This document shows, piece by piece, positions 8,288 through 15,400 of a stretch of 64,000 nt of DNA. Made by a program: the position numbers and the translations under genes. The notes beneath the pieces were generated by a model that was not told the origin of the DNA, did not search any database, and saw only the letters and a program-made list of their open reading frames with translations. Numbering within the stretch: position 1 is the stretch's first letter; each line of letters opens with the position of its first letter. This DNA comes from a virus: IMG/VR virus record IMGVR_UViG_3300032214_001459, positions 1 to 64,000 of that record; one strand, 5' to 3'.

Positions 8288-8301
8288 TACATCCTCTTTC
8301 G

Positions 8302-8376
8302 TGCCCCTGGTTGGAATTGAACCAACGTGGACCGCTACGGTTTCTACACCTTATAAGAGTGAGCCGATACAAGGGC
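8302..8376 (-). tRNA. Atypical tRNA-like element
   Basis: On the minus strand, a complete seven-pair acceptor stem (GCCCTTG with CAGGGGC) and a standard T arm (GTTGG, TTCAATT loop, CCAAC) are clear. The inner 43 nt do not fold as a normal tRNA. The only plausible anticodon arm is a four-pair stem with a seven-base CTTATAA loop, which leaves about eight bases where the D arm should be. The stretch ACCG-TAG-CGGT resembles a long variable arm. It may be a degenerate or D-arm-deleted tRNA, or another tRNA-shaped RNA. The amino acid cannot be assigned with confidence. Confidence 0.45.
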
Positions 8377-8381
8377 GGGTC

Positions 8382-8708
8382 TCATTTGAAAACCTCTACC
8401 GTGCTGGCTATTCGTTCACGTAATGCACTGACGCTTCCAGATGCATTCATTTTCCCCTGGAAAACACCATTGTGGAAGACAAGAAGAGATGGTATCGACA
8501 TGATGTCGAATTCTCTGGCTGTCACCATGTTCTCGTCTGTGTTTATTTTTGCAAAAACAACAGTGTCGGTAAATTCTTTTGACAATTCTTCAAGCAATGG
8601 AGAGAGTTTTAGGCATGGCCCACACCATGGTGCCCAGAAGTCCGCAATAACAATCTTGTCTGACGACTTTATTGTTTCATTGAATGTTTGGTCGGTAAGT
8701 TCTAACAT
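8382..8708 (-). CDS. Thioredoxin
   Basis: A 108-aa protein of normal thioredoxin length with the active site WCGPC at residues 28-32, preceded by IADFWAPW, and the cis-proline loop SIPSLLVF in the C-terminal half. It is a cytoplasmic dithiol reductant that could supply electrons to the phage class II ribonucleotide reductase at 25.7 kb or to the GPx-like protein; these links are inferred. TAGTAT ends 6 nt before ATG 8708, so it may have its own leaderless transcript. A GGAG further upstream could also serve if it is read from the preceding gene. Confidence 0.93.
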   Translation of the reverse strand: MLELTDQTFNETIKSSDKIVIADFWAPWCGPCLKLSPLLEELSKEFTDTVVFAKINTDENMVTAREFDIMSIPSLLVFHNGVFQGKMNASGSVSALRERIASTVEVFK

Positions 8709-8717
8709 GATTTAATA

Positions 8718-9176
8718 CTACTCCGTTTCGTCGTATTCTTTGTCGTACATCATTTTTATTACATCTTCTGGATAGATAAGAAAACCCTTTGCAGGGTTGT
8801 CCTGGCCACCAAAATCCCGTTTTGTTCCTTGATTAAATTTATCTGGATGTTTTCTCAAAAAGCGCTTCAGTCTTGCTACTGAGATTATTACAAAAGAGCC
8901 GTCCATCGCGTATATGTACACCCACCACTTTGCAGTGGTTATATTTATCCCGCTCTTAACCCAAATCTTTTCACCATTACCATCCGTGGTGCCGCGAGGA
9001 TTCTGTTCTGTCTCGACGACCATGCGCCCATTTCGGTATCTATCGCTTTTAACTTCAAAAGCCCCTTCGGAAAGCGTTGCGAAAAAAGACTTAACTAGTT
9101 CTTCGCCGGATTCACCATAAGACAAATCTTTTTTAAAGTCAAAAACTTTTTGGGGTATATCAAACTCTGCAGCCAT
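8718..9176 (-). CDS. Possible PD-(D/E)XK-type nuclease
   Basis: The 152-aa protein has the pattern DLSYGESGEELVKSFF, then FEVKSDRYRNGRMVVETE. A Glu in the first helix, followed by an E-V-K-type strand and a further acidic residue, is suggestive of a small PD-(D/E)XK nuclease. The C-terminal part (KWWVYIYAMDGSFVIISV) looks like the fold's remaining strands. Holliday-junction resolvases and phage recombination nucleases share this layout, but the motif is short and the call is tentative. It ends 9 nt before the thioredoxin start, so the two may be co-transcribed. Confidence 0.5.
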   Translation of the reverse strand: MAAEFDIPQKVFDFKKDLSYGESGEELVKSFFATLSEGAFEVKSDRYRNGRMVVETEQNPRGTTDGNGEKIWVKSGINITTAKWWVYIYAMDGSFVIISVARLKRFLRKHPDKFNQGTKRDFGGQDNPAKGFLIYPEDVIKMMYDKEYDETE

Positions 9177-9227
9177 AGTGCACTAAGCATGGCATCAAAG
9201 TGGGAATAAATCAACCCGTGTTGGAGA

Positions 9228-9941
9228 TTAGTTTTTGTAAACTCTCCAGTTTCCAAGCTTGCCTGCGCTGTTGTCCATAATCCATTTTGCAAATTTGACG
9301 TTGCAATTAACGTCCTTGAGTCCGCTCATTCTGTTTTTAACAGCATCCTCACCGCAGACCATGGCAACCTTTGACTTCCATGAAGAATTTATCTGGAGCA
9401 ATCCAGTGTCGTATGACTTGTCCTTGTTTAGGTGGTATGTCATATTCCCATTCTTATCCCAGGTCGCATTTTGGGCATCTGGGCGGCAGTTGCTCTCGCG
9501 CCATGCGACATAGGAGAACACCTCAACTGGTTCCAAGCCAACTTCCTTGAACAATGGCTCCCACATTGGGCATCGCTTGTCTGGGTCACTCGGAATGTTG
9601 TAGACAGAACTCGCTGGGGGTGTTGGGACGTTGCTGATTGGGAGGTTTAATTCCTGCAGTTTCTCTACGTGTTCACGACGGGTTATCGAGCCATAGACGC
9701 CATCAACCCGAACGGTCCCGATTGTCGTCTGGAGCGTTTTCACTCGCTGGCTATTCTCGCCAAAAGCATAAACATCTAGCAAAACAGCCTTTGCTTTAAC
9801 TCCCTCCATCCTGTCTGGCGTTAAGACCATGACAGCCGGGGGAGGCAACAGTGTGGCTACCTCCGCCTTTGTTGTCCCTGGGAGTGAAATCCCAAGAGCT
9901 CCAAAAAGTATAGAAATAGTCCATCCTGTGAGTTGTTTCAA
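9228..9941 (-). CDS. Secreted lytic transglycosylase-like endolysin
   Basis: The 237-aa protein has an N-terminal signal-type hydrophobic segment (about residues 5-25, ending TTKAEV), a peptidoglycan-binding-like repeat (SQRVKTLQTTIG...VDGVYGSITRR) and a C-terminal SLT/lysozyme-like domain. In that domain AWRESNC places the catalytic Glu near residue 149, and DTGLLQINSSW is the family signature. It would cleave the glycan strands of peptidoglycan after export. It may serve lysis, or entry if it is in the virion. The start is TTG 9941, with a good AAGGAC ribosome site 7 nt upstream; no other start precedes the signal segment. A promoter with TATACT lies about 90 bp upstream. Confidence 0.8.
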   Translation of the reverse strand: MKQLTGWTISILFGALGISLPGTTKAEVATLLPPPAVMVLTPDRMEGVKAKAVLLDVYAFGENSQRVKTLQTTIGTVRVDGVYGSITRREHVEKLQELNLPISNVPTPPASSVYNIPSDPDKRCPMWEPLFKEVGLEPVEVFSYVAWRESNCRPDAQNATWDKNGNMTYHLNKDKSYDTGLLQINSSWKSKVAMVCGEDAVKNRMSGLKDVNCNVKFAKWIMDNSAGKLGNWRVYKN

Positions 9942-10029
9942 TTGCTTGTCCTTCGTTCGGCGGATAAAAGTAGAGTTAGTATTTGCTCTATATGTAAGTG
10001 ATTATTAACCCCGCCAAGGGGCGCTTATA

Positions 10030-10057
10030 AGTATACCAAATTCACGCGTGTGCGCAA
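10030..10057 (-). promoter_or_regulatory. Probable promoter of the endolysin gene
   Basis: On the minus strand TTGCGC (10052-10057) and TATACT (10030-10035) are 16 bp apart, close to the sigma-70-type consensus. They predict a start near 10022 and a leader of about 80 nt containing a small CCCC/GGGG hairpin (around 10000-10025). Confidence 0.5.
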
Positions 10058-10065
10058 CATTTGTC

Positions 10066-10090
10066 AAAACCCTTGCTGTTAAAGGGTTTT
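10066..10090. terminator. Hairpin terminator after the 83-aa gene
   Basis: AAAACCCTT pairs perfectly with AAGGGTTTT around a seven-base loop. It lies 11 nt beyond the stop of the leftward 83-aa gene and ends in a short T run on both strands, so it may act in either direction. It also sits just upstream of the endolysin promoter. Confidence 0.45.
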
Positions 10091-10101
10091 ATGGTCAACC
10101 A

Positions 10102-10353
10102 TTAGTCGACAAATATAAACTCTTCTGTATCAATTGGGTCCATAGTGCAGACTATCCCAGTCTCGCTACTCACTGAAATGATTTTTATTTGCAACGAATC
10201 AAGAACACGCTCAACAAAATCTTCCGTATTGACTCGCAACTCACTCATGTCCGATTCGTTTTCGTCGCCAGATGTCTGGAACGAAAGAACGACCTCGGAG
10301 ATTGTGTTGGCAATTAATAATTTTGCTTCTGAGGTACTTTTTGGTTCTGACAT
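10102..10353 (-). CDS. Acidic hypothetical protein (83 aa), leaderless
   Basis: No family recognised. The protein starts MSEPKSTSEAKLLIANTISEV, is strongly acidic and resembles a soluble helical protein with a beta-rich C-terminal end (IISVSSETGIVCTMDPID). I moved the start from 10383 to 10353 because TATGAT (10360-10365, minus strand) ends 6 nt before ATG 10353. It is divergent from SSB and its promoter overlaps the SSB -35 region. Confidence 0.6.
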   Translation of the reverse strand: MSEPKSTSEAKLLIANTISEVVLSFQTSGDENESDMSELRVNTEDFVERVLDSLQIKIISVSSETGIVCTMDPIDTEEFIFVD

Positions 10354-10354
10354 G

Positions 10355-10383
10355 TTGACATCATAGTTCGTTCTGTGTATCAT
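10355..10383 (+). promoter_or_regulatory. SSB promoter
   Basis: TTGACA (10355-10360), a 17-bp spacer and TATCAT (10378-10383) form a near-consensus promoter for the SSB gene, with a leader of about 30 nt. Its -35 box overlaps the minus-strand TATGAT of the divergent 83-aa gene, so the two promoters should exclude each other. Confidence 0.75.
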
Positions 10384-10422
10384 CTGGGGGCAGGTAAAAA
10401 CCCATTAGGAATAGGAGAAATA

Positions 10423-10899
10423 ATGAATTTAGCACCAGTCACGATTTCTGGAAATCTCACAGGAGACCCAGAACTCACTTTTACGGCATCAGGACAAGCG
10501 CGTTGCGCATTCTCTGTCGCTGTAAATCATGTTTGGTATGACCAAAGCAACGAGAAGCAGGAAAAGACAAGCTTCTTCAACGTTGTAGCTTGGAGATTTG
10601 CCGCCGAGCATGCAGCCAGAACCCTTGGAAAAGGACTTCCAGTTGTTGTTGTGGGCCGACTTGAGCAACGCTCTTACGATGACAAGGATGGGGCAAAGCG
10701 CTCAATCACAGAAGTCATTGCGGACACAGTTGCAATCGACACCAAGGGCCTTGAGGAAATTGTTCGCAGGACAAAGCAGTCAGGCGACACCCCAGCCCCA
10801 GCACGGACCAATAGCTCTGCACCAGCACCACGTAGAGCAAAGCCAATGACAGCTGCCCCAGTTGGCGGCGGAATGATGGACGCAGAAGAGCCGTTCTAA
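10423..10899 (+). CDS. ssb: Single-stranded DNA-binding protein
   Basis: The 158-aa protein has a standard OB fold: MNLAPVTISGNLTGDPELTFTASGQ, the FFNVVAWRFAAEHAARTLGKG segment and VVVVGRLEQRSYDDKDG. It has a Pro/Ala-rich tail and the acidic tip DAEEPF, which in bacterial SSBs recruits partner proteins. It coats single-stranded DNA during replication. I use ATG 10423 because an AGGAG ribosome site lies just upstream, while the longer frame from 10375 would begin inside the promoter. It is followed by a strong terminator, so it is a single-gene unit. Confidence 0.95.
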   Translation: MNLAPVTISGNLTGDPELTFTASGQARCAFSVAVNHVWYDQSNEKQEKTSFFNVVAWRFAAEHAARTLGKGLPVVVVGRLEQRSYDDKDGAKRSITEVIADTVAIDTKGLEEIVRRTKQSGDTPAPARTNSSAPAPRRAKPMTAAPVGGGMMDAEEPF

Positions 10900-10916
10900 G
10901 CAATTAAGTAATTTAA

Positions 10917-10966
10917 AGCGCCCGTTAACCCATGGCAGAGACCATGGAACGGGCGCTTTTTATTTT
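10917..10966 (+). terminator. Rho-independent terminator after SSB
   Basis: The stem AGCGCCCGTT pairs with AACGGGCGCT and the inner CCATGG/CCATGG arms extend it. It is followed by TTTTTATTTTTAT. It lies 17 nt after the SSB stop. Confidence 0.9.
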
Positions 10967-11049
10967 TATCGGTGAGGTTGTTGTTTTTGTCTCTGGCACA
11001 TATTATTTAACTACTCTAATTAATCCACTTACCTAAGGAGTTACTAAAT

Positions 11050-11322
11050 ATGTCAGAGTACAACAAGCTCAAAGCTAAAGGAATGAAAAAAGGAAGACCC
11101 AAGTTCACTGGCGTTGAGAAGCAGCGCTCAATGGCACTTGCCGTAATGAGGCAGGAAGCAAGGCGTAGGGCTCACCTCGTACTGAAGAGTCGTCACTCTG
11201 ATGAGTACGCCGAAATCTACGAAGCTGAACTTTCAGCGCTAGCAAGCGAGCCCTCGGCTAAAGAGTTGGGTATCGTTGTAGCAAGTAAGCAATCTAAGAA
11301 GACACGTAAAACACAACAATAA
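11050..11322 (+). CDS. Small basic hypothetical protein (90 aa)
   Basis: The protein starts MSEYNKLKAKGMKKGRPKF and is rich in Lys, Arg and Ala, with a long helical middle (QRSMALAVMRQEARRRAHLVL). It is probably nucleic-acid binding by charge alone; no family recognised. AAGGAG lies 8 nt before the ATG. It is followed, 10 nt later, by the H1-like gene, so the pair is probably co-transcribed. Confidence 0.6.
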   Translation: MSEYNKLKAKGMKKGRPKFTGVEKQRSMALAVMRQEARRRAHLVLKSRHSDEYAEIYEAELSALASEPSAKELGIVVASKQSKKTRKTQQ

Positions 11323-11332
11323 GGAGGCCATC

Positions 11333-11641
11333 ATGGCTGCAAAGAAAAAGAAGAAGGTTGCGAAAAAGCAACCAGCAAGAAAGAAAGTAGTGAAGAAGAA
11401 GGCGGCCAAGAAGGCCGTTAAGAAGAAGGTAGCAAAGAAAAAGGCTGCACCAAAAAAGAAGGCAGTGAAGAAGGCTGTCAAGAAGACCGCCAAAAAGGTG
11501 GTCAAGAAGACTGCAAAAAAGATGGCAAGCAAGAAAGCTGCAAAGAAGAAGTCAGCACCTCGGAAGAAGAATAATCTTGCAAAAATTATTCAACTTCCAG
11601 TATCTCCGATTGTTGAATCAACCGAAGATTCACTTATCTAG
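11333..11641 (+). CDS. Histone H1-like Lys/Ala-rich DNA-binding protein
   Basis: About the first 80 of 102 residues are KKAAKK-, KKVAKK- and KKAVKK-type repeats, resembling the tails of histone H1, chlamydial HctB and the C-terminal tails of actinobacterial HU. The last 22 residues (NNLAKIIQLPVSP...) are not basic. Such proteins bind and compact DNA without sequence preference. AGGAGG lies 6 nt before the ATG, one of the strongest ribosome sites in the window, so high expression is expected. It may condense phage DNA or displace host nucleoid proteins (inference). The gene overlaps the stop of a convergent 42-aa gene. Confidence 0.75.
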   Translation: MAAKKKKKVAKKQPARKKVVKKKAAKKAVKKKVAKKKAAPKKKAVKKAVKKTAKKVVKKTAKKMASKKAAKKKSAPRKKNNLAKIIQLPVSPIVESTEDSLI

Positions 11642-11766
11642 TTTCCGCAACACTTTCGTCGCGGTCTAATGCGCGGGCCCACCTGTTTTACCACCTCGGA
11701 TACAGGAACGGCTCGCGCATTTGGATTTTCTGAATCCTTTTTCTCTTCTTCTGTTTCCTCGTTCAT
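11638..11766 (-). CDS. Small charged protein (42 aa)
   Basis: This frame starts MNEETEEEKKDSENPNARAV and ends with basic residues and a CCGN tail. Its ATG overlaps the TGA of the upstream 58-aa gene (ATGA), and AAGGAC lies about 5 nt before the ATG, so it is probably translated by coupling. It is the last of five tiny genes downstream of the 2706-codon gene. No family recognised. Confidence 0.5.
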   Translation of the reverse strand: MNEETEEEKKDSENPNARAVPVSEVVKQVGPRIRPRRKCCGN

Positions 11767-11939
11767 TGCTGGTCCTTATCGTTTACTAGCTCGCCAGTTT
11801 TGAACCTTCTTTTTGAATGTTCAAATATTGCAATTACATCCATATACGACTCAAAGCTGTCGTTTCTTAATTTTCCATCTGCGGCAGCAAGCTCTGACAG
11901 TAATTGATTGTCGTTTGAGTCTGTATTAGGGACGGTCAT
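11763..11939 (-). CDS. Small hypothetical protein (58 aa)
   Basis: The frame starts MTVPNTDSNDNQLLSELAAADG and continues as a helical, mixed-charge protein (SYMDVIAIFEHSKRR). It shares one base with the stop of the preceding 60-aa gene and overlaps the next gene by ATGA. The tight packing supports it as real. No family recognised. Confidence 0.55.
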   Translation of the reverse strand: MTVPNTDSNDNQLLSELAAADGKLRNDSFESYMDVIAIFEHSKRRFKTGELVNDKDQQ

Positions 11940-12121
11940 TAGAACTCCTTATCACGTTTCCTTCTTGGGCGCTTAATCGCCTTTTTTCTTGATTGTCCAT
12001 ATTCTATTTCAACCCATTCGTCGAAATCTTCATATGCACCAGGGGTGTCGCGTATGTACCGCTCGTACTCTTTTATGAGTTCTACGTACTCTTCGTCGTC
12101 TTCGTAAAATTGATTAGGCAT
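11939..12121 (-). CDS. Small hypothetical protein (60 aa)
   Basis: The first 40 residues are highly acidic and aromatic (MPNQFYEDDEEYVELIKEYER, DFDEWVEIEYG) and the tail is very basic (KKAIKRPRRKRDK). Such a bipolar charge layout suits a scaffold-like or nucleic-acid-associated small protein, but no family is recognised. It lies in the tight series of small leftward genes. Confidence 0.55.
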   Translation of the reverse strand: MPNQFYEDDEEYVELIKEYERYIRDTPGAYEDFDEWVEIEYGQSRKKAIKRPRRKRDKEF

Positions 12122-12133
12122 AGTGTTTACTTG

Positions 12134-12322
12134 TTAAAGATTACCAGACTCTGAGGTTTTCTTAGAGGAGCGTCTTTCAGCTCTTTTTGACTTCTTGGCC
12201 CTGTTTGATGGGAAACCCGAGTGAATCTCACTTTTCTCTGCTGCGATAATGTCTGCAACCTCTTCATCCGAGAAATTGGACATGTAGGAGTCAATCATTT
12301 CTTTTGTTATCTTCCCACTCAT
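12134..12322 (-). CDS. Small hypothetical protein (62 aa)
   Basis: It starts MSGKITKEMIDSYMSNFSDEE, a helical acidic part, followed by a basic tail (RAKKSKRAERRSSKK). The acidic-then-basic layout is shared with the neighbouring 60- and 52-aa proteins. The gene begins 2 nt after the stop of the 52-aa gene. No family recognised. Confidence 0.55.
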   Translation of the reverse strand: MSGKITKEMIDSYMSNFSDEEVADIIAAEKSEIHSGFPSNRAKKSKRAERRSSKKTSESGNL

Positions 12323-12324
12323 TG

Positions 12325-12483
12325 TTATTCCTCGATTTCTCTTCTTGAACGTCTACTTGCTCTTCCCTTTGGGCTGGCCGACAATTCCTCGGATACTTTT
12401 TCAACATCAGAGATTCCATACTTTTTCTTCAAGGCAGATAGGTAGTCTTTGTCCATGGAGTCGAGGTCTGTTATTTCACCCAT
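12325..12483 (-). CDS. Small hypothetical protein (52 aa)
   Basis: A frame from ATG 12483 to TAA 12325 encodes MGEITDLDSMDKDYLSALKK, then a helical segment and a basic end (GRASRRSRREIEE). It begins 5 nt after the end of the 2706-codon gene and is probably co-transcribed with it. It again shows an acidic start and a basic end, like its downstream neighbours. No family recognised. Confidence 0.5.
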   Translation of the reverse strand: MGEITDLDSMDKDYLSALKKKYGISDVEKVSEELSASPKGRASRRSRREIEE

Positions 12484-12488
12484 TTTTA

Positions 12489-15400
12489 CTATTTATCATC
12501 CGTTTCTTTTTGAGTTTCAATTGGAAGGAAGCTATAAGAAGGAAGAGCCCCATTCGTTGCCCAGTCGTTGTTCCTTTTCGGGTTAGAAAATCCAAATTTA
12601 TTCCAGTATTCTCCACTTGAATTCGTTGCCTCAATCTGAATCAAGGAAACATTATTGTTCTTTGCTTCATTCAGTATTGTCCCTAACATTGTCCTGCCTG
12701 TCCCTTCTTCTTTGTGAAGGCTAACAAGGTAGTCGATAGACAATACACGTCCATCCGAAACATCTCCAATGTTATTCCACCTCTTTGAGTACTCCCCAGA
12801 AATTGGAGCATTGCTAATGGCGGTTAGGGCTATTCCAGTTATTTCTCCGTCTTTATTTCTTGAAATATGCAGACCTGGAGGCCAAGGATTAAGGCTCGGG
12901 TCTAAATTTCTTCTATTTTCATCAAAAATACTTTGCAATTTCTCTAGAGTCTGATAAGCCAGACGAGATGATTCCTGCACCTTTGATACAGACTCAAGCT
13001 CCTCTAGTAACTCATCTATTCTGGCTTGTTTCTGGGCTTCTGGAAGATTGCCGTCATAGGCTTCGTCTAGTTGCTCGTCGATTCTCTCTGTGATTAGTCG
13101 AATTGTATCCTGTATATCCAGTGTTGCTTTTTCAACTTCATCAACAAGCTCTTTTGTAACATCTTTCTGTTGATAAGACGAGGTGGTCACTCCTTTTGAT
13201 GAACTTCTAGATACTGCATCATCTATGAGTTTAAGTTGTTCTTTGAATTTATCATTTGCTCCAGAGCTAAGGCTCAGACCATCTGTCACTCTTTTATTTC
13301 TACCTTTTGACGCTGGCTTTCGTTTCAGGTCATCATGGCTATATCTAATACGTGTACCAGTCGAGCCGTCATCCTCAAAGTAGTCATAGTCAAACTCTGC
13401 TCTGTCGTTAAATTTACGAGTTAAGTCAAGATATTGATTAAAACGAATCTTATTCTTAATCTTAAGCGTTATTAATTCTTCTTGTTCGTCGGTGGATAGA
13501 GAGTCGAAGCTTCTAAGGGCATAATCTGGAGCAGGACGACTATCCGGCTTCTCTTCTCTTATTTTCTGTCGCTCAGATTCACTATTGTTTGTTTCGTTTA
13601 ATTCAATATCGTCGTTAAGTATTTCAAAACTAAAATCCTGTACACGAATTTCTAAATCCGACCAATCGTTGATTGTTTCATTGTTTTTGAGCATGTTTTC
13701 ATATTTTTCATATATGCGTTTATATTCTTCTTCATAAGCGTCGGAGTTAAATGGTTCTACAACCGCCTGACGCTTCCTGATAGATATGTCATGCCTTGGG
13801 TTACGTATTCTTATTCCTAATTTTTTTGCTTCTTTTTCAATCTCGGATAGCGGAATGATATTTTCTGGTATGTTCATGGATTTTTCCATGTCCGTCAACA
13901 CGGGGTATGGTTTTTTCCTCCACTTATTTGCAAGCTCTCCATCTGCATATGAAGAATCCATATAAAGTTCTATTAATCTATCCTGTTCCTCTATGGAATC
14001 TTCAGAAATGCGCCTATATCCATAATCCTTGAGGTCTTTAATTCTTTCTTTTCTTAATGTATTTATTCGTTTATTTTTTGCAATTGCAGAACTGACAATG
14101 TCGGCATCTATCTTTTCCGAAAAGATATTTAGTTCTCTGTCTGCACCAGAGCTAAGGCTTGGTCCATCATTTTTCTCTGCTTGCCCAAGCTTTAAACCCC
14201 ACCCAAGGTCTGATGCCTCTAGCGGTACTAGTGGGTCAATCCAGTTGAACCCATCAAACAATCCGTCACTCTTCGAGTATCGCAGAATCCCGTTCTCATC
14301 TGTCCACATTTTGTCAAGAGCATCTCTTCCGATTGTGTCGCTTAGCTTATTAAGAACCAAGCTCCTAAATCCGGCATAACCTTCATTAGTGTCTCCATTG
14401 GCACTATCGTTTACTTGCAGCTCAAAGAATCTCTGTTGTGCGCCAAGCAAGTTAGCTACTTGAGGCCAAACATCTTCACCAAAAGCTCCAAGCCATCCTA
14501 TGTTCGAAGCCATCTCTCCGTGTCTAGTGAAGCCCTGCCCAGTGATTAGGTGCATGAATTCATGTGGAGTCGTATATGTCTCTCCAGAGTTATCCCAAGA
14601 TGGTCTATACAGTGATGCAACTAGGTTTCTTACTAGAAGCGCTGCTGATACAAATCTTCCACCGTTTTCTGGTGGCTCTTCAGTTGTGTCTGGTATTTGT
14701 TTCCAGCCGACTGTTAGTGCTCGCTTTACGTCTGGTCTATCTGGGTCTATTCCGGCATCTAGGAGGAGAGTTCTTACGCGAATTGCGTACCTTCTGGCGA
14801 ATTCATCGTGGTGGGCAACGTTTGCATATGCGCGCTGGAACATTTCCTTAACCCTCTTGCCTGCTGGAGAGTCTGAAAATTTAAATGTACTAAGTGGAGT
14901 TAGCTTTGTGTTATTTATAACTTCGGCCATATTTCTTCCACCCGTTGCTGCGTCACCATTTGCAGACATGACTTTTGAGTCGGCCAAAATTTCTTCAGCT
15001 GGGTCATCAGGGAACATGTGTTTTTTCACCAATGTCATAAACGGAATACCTGGTGTTGCCTGGTGATACTCGAACATTATTGTATTTAGTCTCGAATACT
15101 GGAAACTTCCTCTTTCCCGTGTCTGTAATGCGGCTATTGGCACGGACATTATTATTTCATCGTTTATATCTCTAAGAACAAAAGAATTAACACCATCAAT
15201 TGATTCCTGTCTGAATTCGCGCATCATGAATTGCTGGCGCGACTCACCAAGGTCGTTTCTTAATTCTTGCATTTTTATAATTGATTTTGCCGCTGCTGAA
15301 GCCCATACATCAAGTGGTGGAAGCGCATAGTCCCGTGCGGCTTGAACAAACTCATCGTCACCAGCAAGGTCTGCTAGTTCACTGATAACTGGACCAAGTA

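Noticed and set aside
11239-11532. Phe/Leu-rich minus-strand frame opposite the H1-like gene
   Set aside because: It is the antisense of Lys/Ala codon repeats (AAG/GCC read as CTT/GGC); a mirror image of the real gene.
14500-15066. 188-aa plus-strand frame inside the 2706-codon gene
   Set aside because: It is opposite a region with clear zincin and helical sequence on the minus strand, and has no motif or ribosome site of its own.
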